64,000 nt of DNA from Polytrichum commune (taxonomy: Eukaryota > Streptophyta > Polytrichopsida > Polytrichales > Polytrichaceae), in assembly GCA_950295325.1 (NCBI GenBank), contig OX485803.1, forward strand, positions 64,433,554 to 64,497,553, given 5' to 3'. Shown in pieces: positions 11,940-24,325 of this stretch. Numbering within the stretch: position 1 is the first letter of the stretch; each line of letters starts with the position of its first letter. The position numbers and the translations under genes are program-made. The notes below the pieces were generated by a model that ran no database searches, was not told where the DNA came from, and was given only the letters and a program-made list of their open reading frames with translations.

Positions 11940-12620
11940 GTGGTGATGTATATCAGACCAATTTAAAGAATATTCAAGCTATGTGTAAATGAATGGCGCC
12001 ACAAACGTAAAAAGAGATGAGATCATTTTTGGGACTTGGTGACTATTATGAAATGTTCATTATTAATTTTTTGAAGGATAATAATTTTTTTCTCAAACCT
12101 TCTAGTGAAGGATGGGCTAGCGTTCAAATAGTACAAGGCATGTGAAGAAACTCTAAAAATATTGTTGTCGACGGCGAATTTATTTAAGTTTCCAGAATCG
12201 AGAAGAAATTTGAAATGTATACGTATACTAATACGTTGGCCATCGACGAAGTCTTTATACAAAAGGGTGACGTTGTGATGTATGAAAACATAAATCTCAT
12301 ATGTAGGTAACCTAGATGGCCTATCTAAGAGAATAAACTATTTGCTACAGTTCATTGCTTTAAGACTTGGGGCACTATATTTGTGGCGAAAAGACTAAGG
12401 TCTTTACGGACAATATATTGTTAAAATATATAGACTCAAAGATGCAAGCGACAACTAAAGAATTAATATGGTTTGATATGGTCATCTCAATGGGCGTTGA
12501 GTTGATCCATAAGCTAGGGTAAAAGAACTTAGTATAAGATGTGTTAAGTCATCGAGATGAGTTGATCACCTCTAGGTTGCTTATGATAGTAAAAAGTGAG
12601 CTCGAAGATGCGGAGTGAGA
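11940..12620 (+). pseudogene. Ty3/gypsy retrotransposon pol relic (end of RT plus RNase H)
   Basis: Decayed plus-strand coding relic. The translation near 12010-12055 reads like the conserved region after reverse transcriptase (KEMRSFLGLGDYYEMFI). Near 12490-12580 it resembles the end of RNase H (GVELIHKLG, then DVLSHRDEL, compare PGKxNVVADALSR in intact relatives). Stops and frame changes interrupt it. No LTRs, primer-binding site or target duplication were recognised. It is an old fragment without function. Confidence 0.7.
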
Positions 12621-14200
12621 CTTTCTAGATGAGATCCGAGAGACAATGTGACTTCAAGATAATTGGCTTGCATTCGTTGATGTGCATTGTATGTTTTACA
12701 TGTATGATTATTTACCATTTTTCCTTCTTCAATACATTGGTTTGAACTAAATGTATATTATGGGGAGTGCATCTCCATAACATAAATTTAGAATCAATTA
12801 CATGGAAGAGACAAATACCAAAAGGAATTAACATAATCTATTTAATTATAATAAGGTAAACATGGTTATATTTTCTTTGCTATGATTGGTTGGCTAAGGT
12901 GTTGGATATAAGACATTTGGTGAAGGTATTTATAGCCAAGTTAGTGTGTAAATACCTCATTAGGTGTCAGTTCCAAGACACATGATGAATGTGTAAAGAT
13001 AAACTTAGAGGTATTAGATAAACAATTTTTTATTCTATAATAAGAGTTGGTGAAGTCTAAAATAAGTTAGTTTGAAATCTATCAAAAGATACTCTAGCAA
13101 AACATATAATTAATTTGAAAATGAAAATTTTAATCTTTAAAATTACAAATAGTATCTGCTCATGTTCTCTACATAGGAATATAATGTCATGCCAAATGCC
13201 AATAAGTAATAATTTGGAAAATTTGTTCAAGATGTGAAAAGTTTGTACCTTCTAAAAATGGTTATGAGGCATGTAGGGGAGTAACGTTGGAGTTTGTGGC
13301 GACCCTTCAACATGAATATTCTTAAAAGTTTGTCTACGAGGCAGGATCGCGATGTGAATATACTTTAGAGTGGAAGACTAATCGACCATACCTCATTAAA
13401 TTGTGGTAGAAAATTCTTGTAGTACCAACCAATATTGCAATATGAGAGGGGATTCTCCAAGAAAAATATAGTACAAAGTGCATTATGATTACACCTACAT
13501 TTGAACACATTGGATGCATGGATACATGTATCCCTATGTGGATTCAATGTTATTGATATTGATTGGCAAACCATTCTTTAAGAGTGGAGAAATATGAGGG
13601 ATTGTCGGATTCTAGTGATAGATTGAACTACTCTTGGTGTGACTTGCCTGAAAACATTACTTGAAATTATGAATCACAAGTGACGGTTATAGAGGTCATT
13701 GACAACTATGATGAGAGTGATTTGATTGCATATTATTTCAATTTCTACTACTTCTATATATTGTTGTAATCAATTTTTTTTGGAAACTAGTAAAATTTTG
13801 TAAAACCGTCAATTTAAAAAGTTAGGTGTCAAAAAACATCTTGAAATCTAACTAACGTGACAAAAAATCGGTGATGTAAAAATTGGTTGTCACATGAAAA
13901 AACAAGACCCCATGTAAAAATCAACACTAATATCTATGATCCTCAAACTAAGTGTCATATGATTAAAATATCTTAGATTCAAGGTGATTTGGCAATTGTT
14001 GAAATGTCCACCAATCATCAAAAAGGGTGTTCCAAAGTTCAATTCTACTGACTAGTTGATGCAGGGAAATCCAAACAATGTTATGACAACCCAAAGTTAA
14101 GCTAATGAGTGACAAAGCTCTTCACATGTGTCAAGTTGAATATCTAAGATTTGAAAAAAACACACAAAAAACTAAAGGACATCTCTTGCCTGGGTTGTAA
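12621..14200. other. Gene-free stretch after the gypsy relic
   Basis: No gene or bounded element recognised. It may include further decayed retrotransposon sequence, but nothing could be aligned by eye. Confidence 0.35.
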
Positions 14201-14204
14201 ATAG

Positions 14205-14622
14205 TGTATATAATCGGAGGTTCGGAGAATTTCAGTGTTTTTATTAGATATTGACGAGGCCAACTCTAAGGTGCCACCATCGACACCTGACCAGAATCAA
14301 ACAGAATTTGAACATCACAAAAATGCAACTTTTGGAACCTCATTGCATTCAAATAGTTGCCACCCAGTGATTGCAAGGCCATTTCAGTGTGTCGATGATG
14401 ATTAGTGTGGGCCTCACTAAATCTGATGTAAAGTTACACAATAGTGTACTCAGCTGAGAAATGATTCTGTGACGCCAAAAAAGTTAGTCTTGTATTTGAT
14501 TTTATTTACTTCTGGAAGTCTACCACTGTGGACTCCGTTCGGAGAGTTTCAGTGTGATTGGGTTTTCACCAGGCCAACTCGGTGGTGCCACTATCGACAC
14601 CTTATCACAAATTCTGTGCGTG
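14205..14622 (+). repeat. Imperfect direct duplication upstream of the CPBP gene
   Basis: Two segments of about 90 bp offset by about 310 bp. Both run GTTCGGAGA-TTTCAGTGT, then AGGCCAACTC, then GGTGCCAC-ATCGACACCT (about 14219-14310 and 14538-14622). They lie 0.8-1.2 kb upstream of the CPBP start codon. A regulatory role is only a possibility. Confidence 0.6.
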
Positions 14623-15379
14623 GGTTCACTCCTGCTGCCCGATTCTTGTTTCCAATGGCCATTCATGGTGATCAGGACTAATAAAATGGTAAGGCCTGGT
14701 AAGCTTAAATCATGCAATTCAAGTTTGAGTCGTTCCATTGCCTATAAAAAAAAAAAATCAAAAGTTTGTCAATTCAAGTTTGCAGTTTGTGCATCATCAC
14801 TTTACCTCATCACTTTAGTGATTGCGTCTTGTTGTAAGAATTGGGGTGGTGATGCATATGGGGGTGCAGATTCAAGGTCTTGCTAGGGAAAAAGAAGAGT
14901 GGCAGCAGAACTCGTGACATTCAACTTGAAGGTTCGCAATTGAGTCAGAGTTGGGTCACTGCTTTTGTTCACATCTTTTGTTGCAGCTGAATTTGTGGCT
15001 ATGGCGCATACCATCCTTGGCAAGTCTATATGTAGAGAGAGATAGGGTACGGCTTCGGACTCCGTCTGATGTGCTCAATGCCAATAGATTTTGGCCATTT
15101 TTAGAGGAATTTCTCGAGTGAAGTAATTGGGTTAAGTTCAATAGAGCAGAAATTGTTGGAAAAAAATCCTGGGTTGAATGGAAGTGTAAGTATCTCTCAT
15201 AATTGCAGAATTCAATCAGAAATGTCTAATTCACTCACATCTCTACCGGCAGGGTAGATTGGAGATCAAATTTAGGATGTGGAATAATTTTCTTTTGTGG
15301 GATTTCAATTGAGCAGGTTTGTGGAGTAGCCTAATCAGGTGAGATTGAGGGAGATTTAGGCTTCAAGAAATAAGCTAAG
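14623..15379 (+). promoter_or_regulatory. Probable promoter/5' leader region of the CPBP gene
   Basis: Region between the duplicated segment and the CPBP start codon. No definite TATA box or transcription start could be assigned; it is labelled only from its position. Two weak frames here show no domain. Confidence 0.3.
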
Positions 15380-18300
15380 ATGGCTACAGTATGGCCGTCT
15401 TCGCTGCTCACCACCGCAAGCATGAGCTGTACCTCGACACTGCGGCTTCCGAAATCGAAGCAGGGAGTAGACTACTTCATCAATGGCAATTCTTACACGC
15501 AATTAAAATATGGTATCATTGCTAGAAGACATCATAGCTTGATTTCTCGAACCCCTATAACCCTACAATTTAGAGTTACAACCGAGGGATGGAGCTCCTC
15601 TTTTCGAAGACGTACTAGCTACTGTTGCTCTTCCAGGAATGAATTTGTTGCCGATGATGATGTTGAGGATGATAAAACCCTTCAAGTTGTCCCTAATGGC
15701 GGGCCTCCATTACCGGTACGATGTCACAACCTTAAAAATAGTTGGGAGATTCTTATCATGTAATGTAAGGAATGTGCAGTATTCCACTTATGATATAGTG
15801 TTTGCAAAGGGTGAGTCAATTTTGTCCAGCTAAAACTTGCCCTTCAAGACTTGACATGAAATGTAAACCCTAAAATTTGCACTGGTGCACCTGGCAATGT
15901 ATTCTGTAGGTCAACGATTTCTGAGAAATTTGCGTCTGATTCTTGTGGACATAGTAGAGTTATCCTCTAATTCAACATGACTTTTGGTGGGGAGTTGGTT
16001 GTTTTGCATACACCACCTCATGATTTTTGGTGCACGCTTGGAGGAAGTGCGGAAGTTTGAAGAAACAACATTCTATATCGGTTCATTGAGGGTCAAACTC
16101 ATTTTATTATGCCAAGAGGTGCTAAAATAAGTTTGGCCCTCAATAAACCAAAATAGGTTGCTCTTTATTCCAATTCAAACACTACCTCCAAGCATGCACC
16201 ACAAGTGGCAAGAAATCATTGATTCTGCATGCAAAACAACCAACGGAAAATCATAGCGGATGAACCCCCGAAAAGTCTCATTCAGTTCAAGGATAACCCT
16301 AGTGTATTTGCCCAGAAGATGATTTATGAATGAAGTGGACACTTTTCCAGATTCCCACCTTCAGGCACCCAGCATCGGCAACAAATGAGAGTCTTATCAT
16401 GTGATAGAATGTACACTGGGTTTGTGTAGTGTTTCAGTACACACTGATAAACAGTGTTGGGGTTTATCAGTAGTGTTTGCAAGGGTCAGTCATTTTTTGT
16501 CCTCCATCTCAAACTTGGCATTTGAGTCTTGGCATGCAGCTGAACCCTAAAACTTGCACTGGTGCACCTGACAAGTTACTCTGCTGTTCAATGATTGTTC
16601 TAAAACTGTGCATCAGTTGCTTTATTTGCTTGTGGACATATGCTAGTGTATTTGGCCAGAAAGATGATTTGTTGATGAAATGGGCATTTCCATCAGAGGC
16701 GAAGTGGGCCTTGTTAGCGAGTGTTCAGAGTTTGATGAGGCTTTGTGTGCAGGAACCAAAGCCCCAATGGCCAATTTTGGAGCGATGGAATGTACCATGG
16801 AGTGGCACTACAACAGTAGCTGGCATGATATCGTGGCTTCTAAGGTATGTCAACCTCTCTTCGATATATGGTTGTTAATTGATTGAATCTGAAATTGGTT
16901 TTTGGTTATGAGCAGGAAAAGGTATAGGCTGTTGATGGCAAAGAAATCAATCTTTTATATATGATTGTTTATAAAAATTCAAGGTTGATTACTGGATATG
17001 ATGAGCAAGAGAAGGTATAGGTTGGGAAAACATTGACGACAAAGAATTTGATTTGTCCTAGACACTACACTCACAGGGTTTTACAAAATCGACTTCTCAT
17101 TACATGTGATTGTGATTGAACAAATCTCTGCATTACATGATCCTGTGCTATATTTTCTCGGGAAGGCTTCGAATGCTCACTGAATTTTTATTCTTTCATG
17201 GCAGCTTTTTACTGACAGGTCTGGCTGTCTCTCTTGTTGCTGCGCGTTTTGGGATTGTGCGACACCAGGTCCTGGACCTCGATGAGCAGGCACTTTACAT
17301 CCTCATTCACCAGCTGTAGGTTTGCCCTTTCTCTTAAAATTAAATTTAAAACCTGTCCTTAGTTGCTCAATTAACTGTTCATTACCTAATATCTTTTACC
17401 ACAACATTGCTCTTGAGTTGAAATTATGAGCATTGATAAGAAAAGAAATTGTATGCAGTGCACAAACTGCTGCTGGACTTGGGTCCCTTTACTATTTGCT
17501 TGGCCAATATAGGCCTCTTCCAGCAGAGCTCTTCTCATATGGTATGTTTCATGGACTTTGCCTAAATTCTGTTTGGTTACGATTTTCTTCCTGACGCACA
17601 TGTAAATATCTTTGCATAACTCTTTCCTCTTTCTGATTCCAACCAGATTTCCGTCAACCATTTGATTTGCGTCGTGGTTGGCTTACTTATGGAGGTCTGG
17701 GAATACTGGGCGCTGGTGCTTCTGTAGTTTTAGCAAGCACTCTAGTTGTGCAATTAAGTGGGCATCCTCCACCACGTGAGGTGAGTTTAATTTCATTCTG
17801 TGGAATTTTAAGGGCACTTTCTATTAATATATTCATGAAGAGATGTCATGTGCAACAATTTAGGACTCGATTTAAATTGAGGTGACTTGATTGAAATTAT
17901 GAAGAGTGGCCCTTCTGTGTACCTATCTGCAGGAAGCGGATGCATTGGCACAACTATTACCTATAATTGGTGCCTCTCCTGCCAGGTTATTTTGATGCCA
18001 TCTCATTTTTCTTTTGTGTGTCAATATATCAGTCATTCTCTTCCATTTGTGGTCTCGATAGTAGATTGTTAGTAACATCAAGCTGCGCATCATCGTTCAC
18101 ACCTTGGACAGAAGTAACTAAATGAATGACCTTTTTCTCTGAACTTGTGGATTCTTAGCAGAGTTGGTCTTAGTGTTTTTTTTGGGCTGTAGATGATTCT
18201 TGTTTGCAAGTTCTGGGATTGTATAAATCTATCATTGAGTTGGCAGCTTATTGACTTACATGAACATGCCTTGAACAGCACGGCTTCTCTAATAGTTGTT

Positions 18301-19611
18301 ACTGGTGTGCTGGCTCCATTTCTTGAGGAGACAGTCTTTCGTGGTTTCTTTATGACTTCCTTGACTAAGTGGTACTTACTGTGTATCCCCTGCCTACTCC
18401 CTTCTTTGTCTGAAGCTTTCACATTGTGAGGGCAGATAAACCATTTACAAATTTGCGTATACCAGGTGGTAAATCTAATGTCTTACAACATAAACTCTAC
18501 CAAGGTCTTCACAGGTATTATTTTTAGGGAACCGCACTTATTCTAGACTGATTTAGTAGAAAACAACATACTGGACACACTTTGCAACAGATACAAATTC
18601 TTCGATGACTAAACATGATGAAAGTTAACTGGAAGGATTCTTTTTTTTTGTATTGTGACAGGGTTCCCACACCAGTAGCAATTGTTGTCAGTGCGTGTGC
18701 ATTTGCAGCGGCTCATCTCACACCTGGAGAATTCCCACAGCTTGCAGCTCTTGGTAAGAGAACCTTCCTCATCTTTCTTATCTTCCTCAGTAAGATGTGG
18801 TTTAATTGGTGGATGGTAAAAGTTTAGTTCACACAAACGTAAGGCAAGGATGGTTGGTGTTATGCAACGAGTATTTCTTAAATATGTTACATGATCTAGG
18901 TGATTTCTATATTTTTATAATGAGTCAATGGAGAAGTCAACGTTTTGATGATTGTAATGCAATCTTGTTTAATTGATTTTGAAACTGGCCTTTGCTGTTT
19001 GATGCAGGAATTGTTTTAGGGCTAGCATATGCACAGACGCGCACTTTGAGTACTCCCATTTTCATACATGCGCTGTGGAACTCAGGTGTCGTGATCCTAC
19101 TGACAATCTTACGGGTAAGTGAACCCTCAACCTGAGGTGAACTGATATTTTTCTTGTCAAGGCTAGGCCAGCACACATGACACCATTGGTGGTTAAGCCA
19201 GGACAAGATTTCAATGTAAAGATACTAAGTATGTAAAAACAGGCACATTGAAATGGCCCTGTTTCATCCCATCAACCTAACTGGCGACATCAGACTTTTG
19301 TGAGAGAGCTCCCAGGAAATTCTTTGGCCATATAATTCACGTGTTGTAGAAGAGAATTCAGGAATTATCTTGCCCCAGGTTTGTTGAAGGTGTTGTTAGC
19401 ATGAAGTTAATTTAATGGAGGGAACAATAAAAGATGTGAAGGGACAAGAACATTGCACCAGGCGTGTTGCCTTATAATCATCAAGAACATGTCCCTTTAT
19501 CAGTTCATACGTAGATTACTTGTATGGTTGCATTGACGTTCTTCAGCTGACGGGAGAAGGTTTTTTTTTTTTGTGCAGCTTCAAGGCTATGACATTAAAG
19601 AGCTTCTGTGA
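15380..19611 (+). CDS. CPBP-family (CAAX-type) intramembrane metalloprotease, plastid-type, 10 exons
   Basis: Exons 15380-15715, 16753-16844, 17205-17315, 17459-17541, 17647-17780, 17933-17985, 18279-18371, 18662-18753, 19008-19114 and 19579-19611. All junctions are GT-AG and all phases agree, giving 1,134 bp and 377 residues. Residues 1 to about 90 are Ser/Arg-rich with few acidic residues, like a chloroplast transit peptide, followed by an acidic stretch (DDDVEDDK). Hydrophobic spans lie near 134-156, 176-195, 219-243, 271-285, 302-319 and 348-367. The three CPBP (Abi/CAAX protease) signatures are intact: EETVFR (286-291), FAAAH (315-319) and HALWN (352-356), which supply the metal-binding and catalytic Glu, His and Asn residues. 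The region WPILERWNVPW resembles plant plastid members of the family. It is probably a chloroplast membrane protease or protease-like regulator; the substrate is unknown. I recognise the family, not a specific orthologue. Confidence 0.9.
15770..16690 (+). repeat. Local duplication inside CPBP intron 1
   Basis: The segment 15785-15955 plus 16301-16335 matches 16457-16690. Shared landmarks are AGTGTTTGCAA-GGGT, CTTGCACTGGTGCACCTG, CTTGTGGACATA, and TAGTGTATTTG-CCAGAA-GATGATTT. The first copy is split by the MITE at 15955-16301; the second is unbroken. Confidence 0.75.
15955..16301. mobile_element. Hairpin MITE in CPBP intron 1, about 347 bp
   Basis: Nearly the whole element folds on itself. 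The ends are TAGAGTTATCC (15955) and, inverted, TAGGGTTATCC (16301). Arms of about 130 bp share GTTGGTTGTTTTGCAT, GGTGCA-GCTTGGAGG and TTCATTGAGGG or TTTATTGAGGG. The loop is near 16111-16121. The second copy of the surrounding duplication (near 16630-16650) lacks it, so it acts as a related empty site. There is no coding capacity. A TA-type target site is likely but cannot be fixed to the base. Confidence 0.8.
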
Positions 19612-20456
19612 TTCTGTCAGTGGACATTATCCAGATTGATGTACTTTTTTTCGAATAGCTGCAGAAGTAGATTGCTGTGCTACTTCTGGATTATGAGTCT
19701 TTGTATAACAGAAAATCGAGATGCAGAGTTGATCCATTCCCATTTATTTACTTTTTTTCTTTCTTTTTTTCTTCTTATTGGGTGTCCAAGTTGTGTCTGT
19801 CTGAACTGCTTGCACAATTTTCAACCTCGCACGATAGTCAGCAAGTTCTTCAGCTTCAAAGTTTGTGGGTCACTCTTTTCTCTTCTATATTTAACATGCA
19901 AACTTTGAGCCTTCCTACTCATCAGGCATCTTAGGCTGATTAGATTGTGGATTCAAGGTTACATTCAGATCACACTTTTACCACATGAAATGAAGAGTGT
20001 GAAATAAGATGGGCCTCTTAAGAAACTAACACAATTTAGCCGTCATGGATAGACAACCACGACATGCCATGACACACATAATCTTCCTTGTTGTAGATGT
20101 ACTACTCCAGGCACTAAATAATGTAGGACAGTACAAATTGTCATAGAAGTTGTGGGAACTCTGTTAATCTTAGAACTAAATTTTCAATGGAACAGGTCAT
20201 GCAACTTTGTTGCAAAATTTCTCCCAATTGACCTACATGTATGCACCTTAATTAAGATCTAAAGACAGCGAAGTAGGGATGAATGTCCAATTTAGTGACT
20301 AGATCCATTTTGAACATAGGGATCTTCGTCAACAAATTACTGCACCACGACACACAACAACCCAGTTTGATGAAGTAAGTATGAGATTTCAAAGTCTTGT
20401 TTGCAAGTCTTGTTTATAGGAATCCAAGTTTTTTAATTTTAGTCTTTGGCTGAATG
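19612..20456. other. CPBP 3' flank and gene-free stretch
   Basis: The 3' UTR and downstream DNA of the protease gene. It includes T-rich runs (about 19743-19775). No further gene seen. Confidence 0.4.
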
Positions 20457-20781
20457 TACACCCTAACCTCTGTGATGTCACTCCTCTTATATCTGAAACC
20501 CTAAGGAATGGATGTGCTCAGTTCAAATCTCCTTCCTTGTTGTTACATTTCTCTCTCATACTATGGGTTTTGACATTAAAATAGTCCACCAAAGAATTCA
20601 AACCACATGCATCACGATGTCTACATTGTCATTATTGTCATGCTGAATTTGTATTATTCCATAATTTCACATGCTACATTGATTTTTAATCATCATGGGT
20701 CCATGATAACATTGCAGACCTCCTTGCCTATCATGTGCACTTAGGTTGCCAAAGGTGTGATATTAGGGAGGTTAGAGTGTA
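20457..20781 (+). mobile_element. Pogo/Tc1-mariner-type MITE family A, copy 1
   Basis: The ends read TACACCCTAACCTC and, inverted, TACACTCTAACCTCC followed by TAATATCAC. The ends coincide with TA, fitting a TA target duplication. It is closely similar to copy 2 at 21821-22166, and the similarity continues about 75 bp past the right end (to ACCCTTGAGCAC), so the true border could lie further right. Confidence 0.65.
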
Positions 20782-21002
20782 TTCCTATTCTCTACAACCT
20801 TGGAGGATGTGAATCCTAAACTTTGGTTTTTTTACCCTTGAGCACAACTCAAGATTGAAACTACAGCAGATCGGCCCACTTAATGACAATTTGAAGTTCA
20901 TCGAGGAATTTTACCTTCAATTTAATTAGCATCAAACTGGTGGACCAGTGGCACCCCCACACATCTATGGTATTTAGTGTCACATGCGCAATAGTGCCAC
21001 TA

Positions 21003-21105
21003 CTCTATTTGAGATGTATGTTACACTAATGATCAACAACTTCACCATTAGTGTCACCCTCATGAAACTTGGCACTCAACTATGCTTACTAATGTCTTGG
21101 CATGA
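21003..21105 (+). repeat. Dispersed repeat I, copy 1
   Basis: About 100 bp with ACACTAATGATCAACAA, CTCATGA-ACTTG and TTGGCATG, matching 50940-51045 in inverted orientation. Origin unknown. Confidence 0.55.
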
Positions 21106-21589
21106 GTATGTTCAATAATGTTATGAAGTGTATGGCTATGGTGTACAAATGGTCTACAAGTTGACTAAAGTGTACACAAATGACACTTGGCATTAGTATG
21201 CTCTGGAATATCTTCCTCTTGCATACTATAATGTAGACACATGAGATTTGCAATTAGTATGCTAAGTAATATCTTCCCCTTACATAGTCAAAACACAAAA
21301 CTATCATCCCAAGTATCCCAATGTGCCATGCTAAATGTCATAAAGTAAATATTTTTTTAGTTTAAAAAGTTACTTATGTTGATGAATAATAACTTATTGG
21401 CAATTAGCAGATGTGACACTTTGAGACCTCTAAGCATATAATTTAGGCCCTTTGCATATAATATACATGAGATTAAATACCATAAACGATGTACCATAGT
21501 GCCCTTGTCCATATTCCTCTTTGCATGAGCATATGTGGTGCTTGCCATGATCCCAATTGTCCACATATTGCTTGCAAATTGTCCGGATC

Positions 21590-23690
21590 CATGTCCTGAG
21601 GGTGCCCCATGAGCCCAAGCGCAAATGGAATCTGGGCCGTGGGGCACTCTAGCCAGATCAAGGGTGGAGGATGCGCATGGGCAACTTCAACAAGCCTTGG
21701 GAAGGAGCTCAAGTAGTATCCGGGGAGATTTTTGGCCATAATTGGTCAATATCCTAGTGTTTCCAAGTCCAATTGGTGACATGTTGACATCTTTCAGTTG
21801 TGCTTTATCAAATTGGGGTATACACCTAACCTCCATAATGTCACTCTTTGTAATGTCACTCCTCTCTCTTACATCTTGAAACCATAGGGAACGGATGTGC
21901 TCAATCTAAATCTCCCTCCTTGTCACATTTCCCTCTCATATATCATGGGAGTTGACATTGAAATAATGCACAAATGAATTCAAACAACATGTTCGCACGC
22001 ATCACGTTGTCATTATTGTCATTATTGTCATTATTGCAATGTTGACTTTGTATTATTTCATAATGTCACATGCTGTTATCACACATTTATTTTAACACTG
22101 TAGACCTCCTTAATATCATGTGCACTTTGGTTGCTAGAGGCATGATATTAGGGAGGTTAGAGCGTATTCCTATCCTCTATAGCCCTAGAGGATGTGTATT
22201 CCAAACTTTGATTTTTTTACCCTTGAGCACGCTACACTATTGAAACTAGAACAAACACAATCTTGAAACTATAAGATTGTAAACTCCTCTAAAATGTAAT
22301 TTCCTTGAAGTCTTGAACTTCAACTGGTTATTTCTCAATTTCAACCGGTTCATTGTAAGTAGCAGCCGGTTCTTCCCGTTCATTGAGCTCAAGTGTTAGT
22401 TCACAAGTTAAGGTAGATGGGTCTTGAATAATTACAACTAGCCTACTTCTCCTAGGATATGAAACATGTGATTAGCATGAGATGGTTAGCAAATCTAGAG
22501 ACATGGTGTAGCAACTTTCCTCATCATTTTTGGAGCTCGTATGAATATCTTATATGTTGTCAAGGTGAGGATTCTTGTGCTAAGTGGTCATACAATCCCC
22601 CCTAACCCCCTCCTTATGTTGACTATTGAACCTAGGGTGGTTATTGTAAATTGAACACACAATACAATCTCTTTTAAATATGTTTTTTTTGTTTTGTTTT
22701 GTTGATATATCTATTCTTGGACCCACACCAAATCACATACCACTCAAATATAGGCATCCTAATATAGGCCACCAAGCTGAACCATGGGCTCCAAGAACAA
22801 ACATATTAGGACTTGGGCTCAGTGGCCTATTCTAGGACGCCTATATTTGAGTGGTATGTACTTTGGTGTAAATCCAAGAACTTACATATTAAAAGAAAAG
22901 AAAAACATGTGTTTTAAAAAAATTGGACTACTTGTTCAAATTATAATAACCACTCTAGTCAACATAATGGTGGGGGGATTGTATCATCACTTAATTAGCA
23001 CAAGAATCTTCACTTTGACAACAAATAAGAAAATTACCAAGTTTTTAGAGGAACTTACAAAATATATGCCACTTTCATAAAGCAACTGTAAAAGATGTCA
23101 CATGTCACCGGTTGGACTTGGAAACACTAGGATATTGACAAATATGACCAAAAATCTCCCGGACACTACTTGAGCTCCTTCCGAAGACTAGTTACAAAAG
23201 AGCTAAGTACCCACAATAGAGTATGTGGGAGAGATAATGTGGAGCCCAACTCCTTTGTAGGCCCACCTATGTTTGGCTCCACTTTGACAAGTACATTGTT
23301 TTGTCCAATTAGTGTGGGTGGAAAATTCATGTGGGTTGGAATTTAGTGTGGCCCACATTAATCCTATAGTACTTGCCTTGGTTAACACTAGTAATTTTAT
23401 AGTCCTTGCCTTGCCTTGAAATTTTATCCAATTATGCAGACGAAGTAACCCACACTAATTTTCACATTGGCATCACAGTGGGCTGCTTCAAATGATAATA
23501 AAAAATAGTTTGAATAATTAAGAATTAGTTTGGCCCACACTAATTAGACAAAACAATGTATTTCTGAGCCGCCCGCAGGCCCCCCCTACATGTTGCCTAG
23601 TTGAAGCTGCCCAGGCCCATCCTCCACCCTTGATTTGGTTGGGACGCCCTCATGGCCCAAATTCCACATGCACTTGGGCTCACTCAGCGC
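21590..23690. mobile_element. Large foldback (inverted-repeat) element, family B
   Basis: Two arms face each other about a centre near 22,795. The inner arms 22557-22787 and 22797-23030 match over about 230 bp (for example CATACCACTCAAATATAGGC inverted to GCCTATATTTGAGTGGTATG). The outer arms at 21595-21790 and 23105-23690 also match (AATCAAGGGTGGAGGATG, GGAGCTCAAGTAGT, ATATCCTAGTGTTTCCAAG). The arms are unequal because MITE A copy 2 sits in the left arm and other DNA sits at about 23200-23560. Related single-arm copies occur at 49425 and 58000. No transposase was found. Confidence 0.75.
21821..22166 (+). mobile_element. MITE family A, copy 2 (nested in the foldback element)
   Basis: Same ends as copy 1 (TACACCTAACCTCC, and GGTTAGAGCGTA at the right). 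It contains a TCATTATTG triplication near 22010-22035 absent from copy 1. The foldback sequence resumes on its right near 22270, which shows nested insertion. Confidence 0.65.
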
Positions 23691-23887
23691 CCTAGCGACA
23701 TGGTGCCTCGATCGAACAACATCGAAAGACAGGAAGTTAGGACGCTCGCTCATAGCTCAGCCACACCGGGAGGTCCAGCCGGGGCCCAGCCCGCCCCTCC
23801 AGTGCGGGCTAGCAGGGCCCCGGTTGGACCCCGCGATGTGGCCATTGTATCACTCATGTCCCGATCACACCAAAAATTTCGTCTGGT

Positions 23888-24325
23888 TCTAGCTGTGAGA
23901 TTGCTGGAGATTATGTTGAGAAATAGACGATGGCCCACCACTTTTGACACTATTGCAGCCGGAAATGCCGACGGATGGTGTCAAAACTGGGGATTAAGTT
24001 GAGAAATAAATGTTGGCCCACCACTTTTCACACTACTACAACCGGAAATGCCGACGGATGATGTCAAAACTAGGGATTAAGTTGAGAAATAGATGCCGGC
24101 CCACCACTTTTCACACTATTACAGTTGGAAATGCCGATGGATGGTGTCAGAATTGGAGATTATGTTAAGAAATAGACGATGGCCCACCACTTTTCACACT
24201 ATTGCAGCCGGAAATGCCGACGGATGGTGTCAAAACTGAAGATTAAGTTGAGAAATAGATGTTGGCCCTCCACTTTTCACACTATTACAACCAGAAATGC
24301 CGACGGATGGTGTGAGAACTGGCCA
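23888..24325 (+). repeat. 83-bp minisatellite, about 5.2 copies
   Basis: Successive units begin GAGAAATA at 23918, 24001, 24084, 24167 and 24250, an exact 83-bp spacing. Each contains GGCCCACCACTTTTCACAC, then a GGAAATGCCGACGGATG-type block. Units differ by only a few bases. The array ends about 430 bp upstream of the aldo/keto reductase start codon. Confidence 0.95.
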
